From the NCBI GenBank assembly GCA_947507595.1, contig OX382275.1:20284568-20348567 (forward strand): 64,000 nt of DNA, written 5' to 3'. The notes below the pieces were generated by a model. The model saw only the letters and a program-made list of their open reading frames with translations, was not told where the DNA came from and did not search any database. Below, piece by piece: positions 23,961 through 35,439 of the stretch. Each line of letters starts with the position of its first letter. The stretch's first letter is position 1. A program made the translations under genes and the position numbers. The stretch comes from Pyralis farinalis (Eukaryota; Arthropoda; Insecta; Lepidoptera; Pyralidae).

Positions 23961-26271
23961 GATAAAAGTGTGAAAATGTATTTTAATACAGCTTAGATAC
24001 ACATTGTAGGTAGTATTAAGCCGGATTTAAAGTATAAATTTTCTGGCAAAATAAGTAAGTGGAATAAATCCAAATCTACTAACTTTGTATTTTTGTCGCT
24101 AAGATTTATAACTCGTTATCAAATGACCAAATACTTAATGCACATCATATATTACTAACGAGACAGTGTATGTGACAGATTCTTTAACGTATACATTATA
24201 TTTCATATTTTATTTATTAGTAAAAATATATATTGCATTATCAACACAATTAAACTTATTGTAATACTTAATAATGTAATACTAATTAATTAGTGACAAA
24301 AGTATGCTCTACTGTTACCAGCCAGTCAGCTCATCTGATATTGAGTAGTTACCACCATGGACGCATGCAACACAATCAGAACTTATCGATAGCATGTTAC
24401 CAAGCCCGTTAATATAGCAGCTCATTTAAAGCTTCCTAGTGACCGTATTTACTCGTAATAACTTTTCATTGAGGGGGATTGTAGTTCTCTACACCTCGAT
24501 GCCAGTTTAAGAATATCAAAAACGTAATGGTTCCGTAAAAACTTGTAGATATGCAAATATTCGTTGATCACGCCAATTGAGTCTCGAAGTTAACTTTGCC
24601 GTTCGAAAACTGTTGTCTCCATACATCGATATAGATCGCGTTTAGTTTATCAACTGCATGTACGAGTAAGTTACTTTTGTGATGTAACTACAAATTCACG
24701 GTTTTCAAATTTTTCAGTTATATTTATGCATCATTTTATAAGGAAAAATCTTTCCCATAGGAAAATACATTTATATTGATTACTCAAATTCCACGATCAA
24801 TGAATATAATTAATAAACGTTAACAAGGTGATGCAATATTCATTATATGCGCCTACTGAATCCATGGCAGTATAAACAAAATCTAATAAGTATAAAAAGT
24901 ACCCGAATTCATTAAAAACTGACTTCATTTAAGTTTCGTTAACTTCAATGAACTAATCATGCTTTCAAATTTAGAGATTATTTTCAAAATTACTTTTAAT
25001 TTTTTTCCGCATCTGGTTGTGCTTTTGGAACGTTCGAGCGCATTACCGGAACATTGCTACGCTAATATTTTCATACTGATATAGAAAGTAATTTGCTCAG
25101 ATTAAATATACACCCGCCATTATGATACCAGGCTGGCATCTTATTAACTTTTTGAAATAACTGACATAGCTAACATTTTTAGAACATTGCTTTCATGTGA
25201 ACAGAATTACTGTTTATTTTACCTATACCCGCCATCCTGATACACGACTAGGCTGCAGTAAACGCAAGCTCTGTTATTGCCTGCTTGTTTCTTAGCCTCT
25301 ACTGCTAACATAGCAACTCCTTAGGAGCTTACTAGTTCAGTTAACTGTAGTAAACGTATAAGTCAGATATGTCCTAAAGCACAAAAGTTATAGACGTATT
25401 ATAGTTGCCTAATACACTTTTGTTTCCAAACAACCGCGTCAATAGAACAAACTGTTTGGAACAGAGGTGAGCTCATTCGACACAGTAATTCCGGCTTTTG
25501 TTTAGTAGTTAGTATTTAGAAACTCAGTTAGTACCGCCGGTCTAGTTTAGGCCGAATCGAAAACTTTCAGTGGTTACAAGTACGGTGAATTCCGTAGGAT
25601 GCAAACTTACTACTTTGTCTGTTGCTGCGAATTTAATTTTGTTATGAAATGAAAGTGAAATGGAGCTTAGAGGTAACCAAGGTGTTTACTTTGAGTTGGG
25701 CTTAATTGAGAGCATCGTCATCGGTAATTATCTTAAATTTGAAATTATTGAATTTAAACCTTTATTTTTAATGTATGTACTACGAATTCGTTCATATTTA
25801 CTGACCCGTTAATTATTAACTATTTTAGGTATTATATGTATTACAGTGCGCTTCTGTTCAAATATATATGAGACCTCCTGATTCGACATCTTTATGTGTA
25901 CGTGCATTTTATATAATAGTGCTTACGTGAAGATTTAATATTAACGTATTACAAGACGCAAGATCTTCACATTTATCATGGAGGACAAAAAGCACTTTGA
26001 AAAAAGAATCTGTATTTTTTACAATAGGTAGACGTGCTGTTTTGTGAAGTATAATAATATTAACTAATGCGCGGCGATGTAGCCAAATTAATCAAGTCAA
26101 CTTTTAATATCTTCTGGCATATTGGGCGCTAAGTTTAAATTGATCTTGAGAATAGTTCTAAGCAAAAGTAGAGTAGTAAGTGAAGTTTAACACTGCTGCT
26201 TTTGCGAGATTTGATCACTTTAACTATTCCTTTAGCACATAAATTCATTGTAATTTCTTTTTATTTGTTAA
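23961..26271. other. Intron-like sequence, nothing coding
   Basis: Eroded SINE-A tail and body traces at 25225-25345 (CTACTGCTAACATAGCAACT). The section 25430-25700 is slightly richer in CG than average, without a supported exon. Confidence 0.45.
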
Positions 26272-26436
26272 CTAGCTATCCGCCCTGGCTTCGCACGGAT
26301 GATATGATCGCTACCAAACTTCACAGGATCACCCGCTGGGCTAAAATGAACATTTCCTGAAAATTTCAAAATCTGCCCAGCCGTTTTTGAGTCCATAGAG
26401 GACATACAGACAAACATTAATTTTTATATATATAGA
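26272..26436 (-). mobile_element. Non-autonomous Helitron
   Basis: On the minus strand it begins TCTATATATATAAAAATTAA (end at 26436) and finishes GGCGGATAGCTAG (26272), flanked by A and T. It is about 160 bp downstream of the dopamine receptor exon, in the intron. It is the same family as 61257-61423. Confidence 0.7.
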
Positions 26437-26595
26437 TATCCTTCAATGCTATCATGCAACGTATATTGGATTTCTGTTTCCTACGATCCTCGATTAAGAC
26501 GTATTGTACGAGTATAAAAGAAGTTGCTGAAAGTAGGTGTATTATCAAATTTGATCACATATTATTATATTACTTAAAATAAATCACTGACTTAC

Positions 26596-27274
26596 CAGAT
26601 AATAAACTCCAAATGGCATAACAACTACAGCAACCAGAAGATCAGCTACAGCTAAACTCACTATGAAGTAATTTGTCACTGTTTGAAGAGTTCTCTCTCT
26701 CACAACACTCATTATAACTAACACATTGCCAAATAAAGTAAAAAACGGAAATATTAACAACAGCAATGCCCAAAGATTGTACTCTGGTGCCGAATCTGCT
26801 CTATTGAAGCAAGAAACGTTAAATGTTCCATTAATAGAGCAATTTGTGTACTCATAAACCTCATTCAATACATCTAGAGTACCATTGTGTTCGCTAAATA
26901 TATCATGACTAGTATTCCCATAGAAATAATCACTAAAGTCTTCTACAAGCATCATAAAATTTCCAGTTGTATTATTCGTACCATTTCTATAGTCTACTTT
27001 TTGGAATACTTGTCTTGTCTTAACTATTGTATTATTTTCTTCTATTGCTATGTCATCAGGTGGCCTTTTTGATGGATAAAGGTATGTTGTAGAACTGTGG
27101 TATGTAGTTTTATAATAATATGGCACTTGTGTTGCATTAACCATAGCTCTACTTTCTATGTTTCCAATGCTATGTGAAGTTTGCTTCATTTTGTATTCGG
27201 TGTATTGGCATTTCTGTTTACGTTAACTTCGTATTCTCATGATATTTCTTCCTTGTTTCATTTCCCTGCCATAT
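26596..27274 (-). CDS. Dop2R: D2-like dopamine receptor, exon with 5'UTR, N-terminus, TM1 and TM2 (partial gene)
   Basis: The ATG at 27189 opens 198 codons that run to a consensus donor (GTAAGT, exon ends at 26596, phase 0). Without splicing, the frame stops three codons later. Upstream, a T-rich tract and CAG acceptor (27275-27276) bound an 85-nt 5'UTR. Residues 1-136 form a long extracellular N-terminus with ten N-glycosylation sequons. TM1 spans about 138-162 with Asn155 in the FGN motif. TM2 spans about 173-197 with Asp183 in LAVAD. The stretch ERTLQTVTNYFIVSLAVADL is the family signature shared with fly Dop2R. Members are Gi/o-coupled plasma-membrane receptors for dopamine. Later exons (TM3-7) are not visible at lower coordinates, so this is one exon of a gene with very long introns. 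The frame is open and the splice sites look sound, so it is probably functional. Another biogenic-amine receptor is possible but less likely. Confidence 0.9.
27190..27274 (-). promoter_or_regulatory. 5'UTR segment with three upstream AUGs
   Basis: The 85 nt between the acceptor and the chosen receptor ATG hold three upstream AUGs. The first opens a 4-codon reading frame ending in TGA. The second opens a 12-codon frame ending in TAA. The third starts 22 nt before the main ATG, in another frame, and overlaps it. The main ATG has A at -3, a favourable context. This arrangement could lower translation of the receptor; that part is inference. Confidence 0.5.
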
Positions 27275-27397
27275 CTGAAACAAAAATATTCTATGAATTA
27301 TTTCAATTTATTAAGTTATATTTAAGTATGAGAAATATACAAATATATGGCGTGCTTGCAAGATATCGTACCTGCCGGTACGGCATTTTAAATATTA

Positions 27398-29480
27398 TAT
27401 ATATATCTTCACGCCAAGTCCCTTGCGGGGTAGGCAGATAGAACCGAGCGCCATAAGACGCGGTCCTTGCATACTTCGCTCGCTTCTGTGACATTCATAG
27501 CTCTTTTCATGCACGCTCGCCGGTTCCTGGGGGTCCTGACATCACCTTCTGATAAAACACGACCAATTTGGTCATGGTAGGTTAGTCTCGGCCTTCCTCG
27601 GCTCCTACATCCTTCCACTTTTGCATTGTATATCTGTTTCGTCATTCTTTCGTCCCGCATTCTTTCTACATGTCCGAACCAACGGAGCATGCCCTTTTTT
27701 ATCTTAACACTGACACTCTCTTTTAGACCAACTATTTCTCTCACGTCTTCATTACCCAAGCGGTCAGCAAGCGTTATGCCACAAATATTGTGCAAAGCTC
27801 TCATCTCGACCGCAGTTATTCTACTTTCATGCTCTCTCTGCCACACCCAGCTCTCACTTCCATAAGTTAGCGTTGAAATTAGCACCGCGTTGTGTACAGC
27901 GAGCTGTGCCTTCTGGCTTAGATTTCGGCTGCCCAGAAGTTTACCCAACGCTCCATTCACCCTATTTCCGGCACTCACTCGTCTCTCCACATCAGCGGTG
28001 TATCTTCCATTGCTGCTAAACGCACTTCCAAGATATACAATCTCATTCACTTGCTCCAACACTACATCATCAACCATAATCCTAGTGTTCGTTCTGGTTG
28101 TCTCTCTTTCAAATACCATTATCTTGGTTTTCTTCGCATTCAATTGTAAGCCTTTCTTCATACAATCATCTTTCATTGTTGTAACTAGTGTTTGCAGTTC
28201 GGATAGTGATTCTGCTATTAATACCGCATCGTCTGCATTAAGCAGGCAGTTGACCACTGAGATACCCATTCGCATTCCCACTTTCATATTTCTTATTCTC
28301 TGAAGACAACTGTCCAGATACAGGATGAACAGTCGAGCCGACAGCACGCATCCCTGTCTGACACCAATGTTGACATCAAACCAGGGCGACAAGCTGCCAT
28401 CCACCCGCACACATGCTGTACAATCCTCATAAGTGCATTACACAGCACGGAGTAGGTCACCGTCAACCCCATATGTGGGCAAATTGTTCCAGAGATTCTT
28501 TCGCACGACTCTATCAAATTCCACAAAACCGCAGAAAACCTTCTGGTCCAAAGCCAGATGCTTCTTTACGATCTTGCAGAGTGAAAAAACTTGATCCGTA
28601 CATCCTCTGCCGCTTCGAAATCCACCCTGTGGTTCCCAAGCATTCCATTCACCCTCATTCTCCTTTCAATGATTTTTCCACACACTTTAGCTGCTAAGCC
28701 GATCAAACTGATGGCTCTATAGTTGTCGCAGTCCATACTTGAGCCCTTGCCTTTATACAAGGGCACGATGACTGCGCGTCTCCAATAGCTCGGGACCCTT
28801 CCGGTTCTCCAGCATAATTTGCTCAAAAACCAGAAGGCGTCCCTAACGTAGGTACCACGTAGCTTGATCATCTCAGCTGTTACCATATCGATTCCCGCTG
28901 ACTTTCCATCTTTGAAACTTCGTATCGACCATTCAATCTCATCCATAGTAATGTCTTCATGGTACGCTGGCACTGCCGAGTCAATCACAGACTCATTCAC
29001 AATGTCAGCGTCATGGACATAATCATACATTTCTCTAAAATATTCACTCCACCGTTCTAACACTTCCTGAGTGTTAGCAAGAATGCCACCAGCTTTACAT
29101 CTTATCTTGTCCATTCTGGATGCTGACGAGCCACTTCGAGACTTCTTTACCTCTCTCCAGAAGAGTTTGGTATTTGCCTCGAAGTTCTTCGTGGGCTTCT
29201 CTTCCTCGCTCATATGTAGTCCTTCACGCTTCTCTTTCACTAAAGCTTTGGAGTCATTCTTGCATCGACGACATATTTTCTTTCTTCATTTCTTTCATAC
29301 CATTACTCTGGTGCAAAGATAATACGTAATCCAGCCACGCTTTCCTCTTTTTTTACACGGAGGATTGAACCTCCGCATCCCACCAGGCATCTCATCTTAG
29401 TGTTCTACGTCTCTTTGCGCATTCACATGCTTCTTTCGCACTGTCCACCATACTTTCTTTCAGAACTTTAAATATTAAAT
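27398..29480 (-). mobile_element. RTE-type LINE, 5'-truncated and frameshifted
   Basis: Two open stretches on the minus strand belong to one reverse transcriptase. 29240-28566 carries the linker and RT fingers (SFKDGKSAGIDMVTAEMIKL, then VPLYKGKGSSMDCDNYRAIS). 28410-27409 carries RT palm to C-terminus (GVRQGCVLSARLF, LLNADDAVLI, and a C-terminal GHVERMRDERMTKQIYNAK region). The frame shifts between them near 28630-28420. The YADD box reads NADD, so the first position has changed but both Asp remain. No endonuclease domain is seen, so the copy is 5'-truncated. Its 3' end is a short AT repeat after GGCGTGAAG. A 13-bp AT-only direct repeat at 27385-27397 and 29481-29493 is a candidate target-site duplication. 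It lies on the same strand as the receptor exon, about 120 bp upstream of it. It is the longest of at least six copies here. Confidence 0.85.
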
Positions 29481-29493
29481 ATTTTAAATATTA

Positions 29494-30454
29494 AAATTAC
29501 ACTCAGACATAGAGGAAATAACTTTACTCCAGTATTTGAGAGTATCGAAAAGCTGTCTTCTACAAGGTGAAGTTATTGCTGTAATAAAATTCCAATTTAA
29601 GCTATTACTTCTTTCATATTTTACATCTAAATATAAATTCAAGAAGTAGTTAAGATAAAAGATTCTAAATTATTACGACATTTGCAGGCATATATTAATA
29701 TGAAATTTGCGATCGTGGAACACCTTTCAAATACGTTGCCTAGATGCCTTGAGCTTCATCAATCAAATCTACTAAAAATATCACTCAAATCACGACAGAC
29801 GATGTTTATCTAAAAAAGACTTTTTTCTCTGATCCCCAAGTCAATTTAAAATGATTGATAGAGGAAAAATCAACGGGTCCTCTTACATGAAGCTATCCTC
29901 GGGTAATAAATCATACTTCAACTTCGCGCCTAAATTATCACGGCAATATATTAATTGCCGAATTTTATCGTTAATTAGTTGCTGTTAATATAAAAATGAT
30001 TAAAGATAGTAACAGTTCAAGTCAAATTAACTTTATTTTAGGCTAATTTCTTGTTTTATTGTAGTATAAAATAAGAAATATGTTTAAAGGACAACTAATT
30101 TAGAACACGCTACAACATAATATTATAAAAAGTTACAAACTAATAAATACGAATGAAGTTATGAGTAAATAAATTGTAAAGAGAAATTAACATCACTGAA
30201 GTAATTGAGATCGCATGAAGACTATGAAGTTAAAGCAGAAAAAACCTTATTGTTCAAAACAAGGGTCTCCTAAATGTACTTCTTACAAATGAATTACGAA
30301 TATGAGCTATTTTCGGATACACACTAATGACAGTCAACGAAACTTCTTTGGGTTTTAAGTTTTTCATTAAATTATGTAATAACATGAACATGAAGAGTTT
30401 CGTCCCAATGTATAATATTTAACGCTAGATATTTTATCAATTTCCCTATTGTGG
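29494..30454. other. AT-rich intron-like sequence
   Basis: No coding or repeat signal that I can support. Confidence 0.5.
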
Positions 30455-30545
30455 TTCAAAAGATAGTCCTGGGATAGACAGATGATAGACGAAGCCTTAG
30501 TAATAGGGTTCCGTTGGCATTATTTGGTCATGGAACCCCAAAAAG
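30455..30545 (-). repeat. Family G fragment
   Basis: TAATAGGGTTCCGTTGGCAT and TCATGGAACCCC resemble the start of the GGGTTCCGTA-type family. Confidence 0.35.
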
Positions 30546-30654
30546 GAAATACATGCAAGGTGGAAACGTTAAGTGAGTCCAGCCAATTATTTCGTTTATG
30601 AAGTATAAGTTATAGCAAAAATTTAACCTGCTATAGAATATGCGTCAGTACTTG

Positions 30655-30965
30655 CCCAGTGAATAAAGAAAAAACCTGGTCCTCGGTTCGAAGCCTTGTG
30701 TGCGCATGTACTAAATTATTTTTTCGGATTTATGTACATATTTGTTCGACGGTGAACAAGCATATCTCAGAAATTACCTATATTTCGAAAGATGTGTGAC
30801 CTGACCTAAAAAGGTCTAGCTTGCCCTGTAGATTCTAGCGGTCTGACGACTGTCGCTCTATGAAAATCTGTATCTTCCCAAATCCTTAGGCTGAAGTAGC
30901 GGACTCCGCCAATCCTAATAAATTAGGAAACGGAATGAAGTTAGCAAGAAGAAGAAGAAGAAAAC
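30655..30965 (+). mobile_element. SINE-B
   Basis: B box GGTTCGAAGCC at about 30687, body as in 49885-50245, and a 3' end of AATTAGGAAACGGAATGAAG with a GAAGAAGAAGAAG tail at 30948-30962. Confidence 0.7.
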
Positions 30966-31377
30966 TCAGCGGCGCTTAATGTGGAAAAATGAATTAAAAG
31001 AAATAACATGTTGATACTTTCAACTATTGTAGCTTACTATTTTTTTTTAAATCGGTGTGATATATATTCGTATATATCAAACGTAATATGTATGATATAA
31101 TACGGACCATAAAATAGCTAAACATGTACACAGGGAGTAAATTTTATGTCGTTTATTATTATTATAATTTGTATATTAGATTAGATATTAGATTCTAGAT
31201 TTAATAGTCATTTTAAAGTTTTGCACAAAATCAATTGGAAAATCGATGTTAACTTTTAAATGTTCGCATATAGACTGTGCCTAGACATGTATGCGGGGAA
31301 ACTCTCAGTAGAGGCAACTTAAAAGCGTAGGTAAGAAGACCCGTGTGAATGCGCGCACACATTGGAACTATTGGTAG

Positions 31378-31576
31378 GTAAAAGCCAAAACTACAAGAGC
31401 GGTAAAATCGAGAAAACGATCCAAAACGACATTTTTGTAATATTCCTATTGGTATGCAACCTGTCACATAAAAAGCACGCCCGCTGGTTGCATACAAATG
31501 GATCGCTGCCGTTCGTATACAAACGGGTCGCTATCGTTTACTTGGTTTTCCCGCTCCTGTAAGTTTTGGCTTTTAC
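31378..31576. mobile_element. MITE-like element with about 44-bp terminal inverted repeats
   Basis: GTAAAAGCCAAAACTACAAG (31378) mirrors GTTTTGGCTTTTAC (31563-31576). The inverse continues inward to AAAACGAT / ATCGTTTACT with a few mismatches. The centre has further inverted pieces (GGTATGCAACC / GGTTGCATAC). No clear target duplication. Confidence 0.6.
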
Positions 31577-32339
31577 GCAACCATTATGATTCCAGCGACA
31601 GAGCATTCTTTATCACAATAAAGAACGAAAGCTGGCAAGTGGTACAATTATAGAAGGAATATGACTTATTATGAACCACTCTGAACCAAACTTCCATTTT
31701 ACAATTGTCAAAAAAACTTAAATGTCATCAAATCAAGTGCATAAAAAAGAGAGAAAAGTAGCAAAAAACCAAGGGGAATGCCGTACGTTCGTAGAATAAA
31801 GGCTTTGAATTCGGTTCACGCAATCTCATCATAAAGTTTCCCACTAAGCCCCTCAAATTTATATTATGCGTGACATTTCAGGCTTGCAATTTTGCTGTGC
31901 GCAATGATTTAGTACAAGAACCTTTTACTTTTCTGATAGCTACAATAAACGTGAGCTACTTTACTACTAGATTAATTTCTGATATATGAGTGCATAACCT
32001 TTTAAGACCTTATTCATGTCTAAAGCACGTCATTCTATACTTTTTTCATTAAATTAATTAGAAATTTTCATTAAATATGGTATGGAATTAACGTGACAAG
32101 GGATAGTGAAATACCACTCGGAGTGGCATTGACGATCTTTATTTTATTGAAGAGGACAATTGAGTATTCACTACTATGTATGTTTTCGCTTTCGCTACTA
32201 TTTAGTTCATGATGCGTCGGCATACTCATACTACATTTTTACGAACATTTATATAATATAACTAGTATGGGCGTTAAAAACTTCTTTCGATTTCCCGTCG
32301 TTTTACATATTTTTCGTATTTATTATCAAATTACAAAGG
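31577..32339. other. Nothing recognised
   Basis: AT-rich spacer between a MITE and a maT copy. Confidence 0.5.
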
Positions 32340-32935
32340 GGTGTTAAAGAAAATAGGATTGCAGTGATTGCCAGTCAGTCAGTCGTCGTCAGTCATATTC
32401 AAGACACTTCAAAACTAGGTATCAGCCTTATGTTCGTATATCGATTTATCGAGAGATATATCAATACTTCCTCTGTTGAAGACCATAACAGATCAAAGTG
32501 ACCGAATGTTGTTAGAACTACTAAGGCTGTTAATGCAGATTACGTCAGAATTCGCCGAACCCCCATTAGGAAATAAAAATTCTTATCGTTAGAAATGAAG
32601 ATTCCCGCTAGGACTCTATCGCGTATAATAAAACAATACCTGAAGCTCGGCGCTTATCATCGATATTGTACACAATACATGCACTAAACCAAATCCTGCA
32701 CTTGAAAAGAGTGGATCGATCAAAACGCCTTCTGTCCCCACACGTTACTGATGAAAACAAGGCCAGACAGTTTATAGACCTGTATCAAATCCAAAGGTGA
32801 CCATTTTGTATAGAATATTTTTTTTTTTTGCTGAGACTTTTATAAGTATGCACATATAAGTTTTATTAATATTACATTACTTCATAATAAAATAAATGCA
32901 TATTCAATTGTAACAGTGTTACGGTGTAAATCTGC
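32340..32935 (+). mobile_element. maT-type transposon, internally deleted copy 4
   Basis: It opens with the HTH coding region on the plus strand (KENRIAVIA, then LGISLMFVYRFIERYINTS), with a stop after RSK. It keeps the linker to about 32780, then jumps to the 3' end seen in copy 1 (CCTGTATCAAATCCAAAGGT and the AT-rich flank to GTAACAGTG). The catalytic core is gone, so only a trans-acting transposase could have moved it. Confidence 0.65.
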
Positions 32936-33284
32936 ACTTCCGTGTTATCTGCAAATGTCAGTACTGCCAGCGACTTTGAACTAATAAGTTAACATAAAGT
33001 TCTAATCCTCAATATTAAATATATCAGACTTCAATCAAGAAACATGGCGTCATCGCGTCACCTACAGAATTGACTAAGTATGTTTCAATAATCTGATTTG
33101 CAAAGCAGAGGATGTTTTCATTCCCGGTGATTTGATATCAGGGATCTAATAGTTATTTTCTTCTCATTGCATACTGAGGTTCGGTCGTAATTCACCGCCG
33201 TAATTCGCAGTTAACAGTCGCGTGCTAATTCGCCGGCTGCTGTTCTGCGTTCTCGGATCGCAACCTGTGGAAGGTTTTCTTTTG

Positions 33285-33508
33285 TTACGTCAAGAGGCAT
33301 ACAAGCACACGGCTCACCTGATGTAAAGCACACCGTAGCCCATTAACGCTTGCGATATATTAAGTATCCCTCCGCGCGATGCCTCCTGTGCTGCTTACAA
33401 AGCAACTCCTTGGGAGCTTAGTGGCGACCTCACTCACACGCAGGTCACAACACGAGCGTTGGTGTCAAAGTCGCGTCGTTCATAAAAGAGCCACCGAGCT
33501 CGTCAGAT
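33285..33508 (-). mobile_element. SINE-A, internally deleted
   Basis: The minus strand starts with a head piece (GACGAGCTCGGTGGCTC, then ACACCAACGCTCGTG), jumps directly to GCGTGTGAGTGAGGTC in the body, and finishes with the normal tail at 33285. The B box is lost. Confidence 0.6.
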
Positions 33509-33509
33509 G

Positions 33510-34277
33510 TCAGACGTGGTTCCTGGTCGTCTACATATATACAGGAGAGGTGCAACGCTGGTTCTTCTCATCATACCTGCTTACAGTCAGGTGATCGTTC
33601 TAATGTTTCGTAATTCTCTATAAAGTGTTAGCTTTTCTAAAAGATAAACATCTTGATCCATTAATGTACTCAAAAGGTAACTAGATCTGTACAAATGTAC
33701 ACCTGTTTTATAAAATGTGCGCCTTCATGCACTCACATAGGCCTAACGCAGTAGGTAAAATTTAAGTGTATGTGTAATCTAGTTTAAAGCATGATAATTT
33801 AAACTAGAAGAATATATAAAAATATGTTGTCCATTGAAGGGAAATTGATTTACTCTTTAATTATATTTGAATGTGTCATGTAGAATATGGACACATGAAT
33901 ATTCATTTAAGGTTTCTATCAATTGTGTCTGAAAGCGAATGTAAAGTATAAATACATGAACATATTCTCTTTTTATAAGTTTGTGCATTACTTTGTCTTA
34001 CCTTGCTGATAAGTTTAGGTTAAATCAGGTGGCGATCTTTCTTTCTCTTATCGATTGTCTTTGAAACAGACTAATTATTGACTCCCTGGCTTTCGGCCTG
34101 CAAAACTACTCGAACACATGCCCTCTGCTCTTGCTCTGCCGCCAACACACACATAAATGTTACAACAGAACTGATGGCCGGACTAGGTATAATGTTTAAA
34201 AATCACTCTTGGAGCCATAACAGGGGTTTTTTATACTGTGATGTGAATAAACTTTTACTGTTCGTTTGGATTTCATA
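33510..34277. other. Nothing recognised
   Basis: AT-rich, with a 70-codon open frame at 34078-34290 that matches nothing I know. Confidence 0.45.
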
Positions 34278-34560
34278 TATAACCAGTTGAGAATGCCCAA
34301 GCTTGCATTGCCAGAGGAACACCTGGCTCGTCAATTAAATAACAATTCAATTTTTTTTTATTTGTCGGCCATTTTGACCATGTTCCTTAAGAGATAGGAA
34401 CGGTGTCCCTGAACATTCCTATTCTACTTTTTTATGCTGAATCCGAATCTGAAGTCAAAATTCGAATATTCGAAAAAAAAACGCACTCACAGACAAACGC
34501 ACAGACAAACATATAGATCTCATATAGGAACGGTGTTCCTGAAAATGATCAGCTAATTGT
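34278..34560 (+). repeat. Dispersed family E, copy 1
   Basis: It runs from CCAGTTGAGAATGCCCAAGC to GGAACGGTGTTCCTGAAAAT. It matches 42762-43142 in inverted orientation. No coding capacity; class unknown. Confidence 0.7.
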
Positions 34561-34769
34561 GTATTTCACTGCGCAATATTTAACTTAGCGACTTACGACA
34601 TATCTAATATTTTTCATAAAAAAAGTAATATTAAAAAAATGCTCAGTGTCATGTATAAATCGATGTATGTGAATCATGTCCGACAAGTTGTCGCGTAGAT
34701 GTTGAGAAGATCGTACACTCTGTGGCTTCAAAGGCTATGGAAAATGATGGCATTCTTTATTCTATGATA

Positions 34770-35300
34770 TTTCCCATCTTTGACATCATTCTTCCTACTA
34801 TCCAAACATATTCAAAACTAAGAAGATTAATGCCACTAATAAATTTGTGTTTAATGATTGGGCAACTGCAGGTATATTGTTAAGTAGTAACAAAATGTTT
34901 GAATTATATGGAGAAAAGACATATAGATTTGACCCAGACTTTGTTAAATATGTTGAAAATTATTCCAAAATATTTAAAATGTTTGCAAACTTGCAAAATC
35001 AATGTATTTTAAAAACAAAATGAAGCATTCGTGAAATAAAATAAAGGCTGTATGGGATATTGTTAAAAAGGAAACGGGTAAAGATAAACCACGGGATAAT
35101 GAGTATTCTATTAAACATAATAATCAAACTGTAACAGCTGTTAAACAAGCAGCAAATCTATTTGATGACTACTTCATTAATATCCCTTATATTACCACTG
35201 ACTCCCTCAATTCATCCCCTCATGTTGCTGAGGAGTTATTAAAGGAGAATTTACAACCAAGTGTGGATCTTTTCCAATTTGCACATCAAGCGATATAATT
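34770..35300 (+). mobile_element. Jockey-like LINE fragment (region upstream of RT)
   Basis: Plus-strand translation gives WATAGILLSSNKMFELYGEK and then KIKAVWDIVKKETGKDK and AANLFDDYFIN, the linker between endonuclease and RT in Jockey-type elements. Several stops and frame changes occur. It ends where an R1-like fragment of another family begins. Confidence 0.6.
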
Positions 35301-35439
35301 AAAACATTTAAACAACTAAACTTTAAAAACTCAGACGATCATCGGTGAATGTCCATAAAAGTATTATAATTATATAAGTATTTAAGTATTTCATATAAAT
35401 ATTTCCATTATATTTCCATATAAGTATTTCAATAGGCTT

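Noticed and set aside
27626..29329. Plus-strand ORFs rich in Ser and Leu
   Set aside because: Antisense shadows of the RTE reverse transcriptase.
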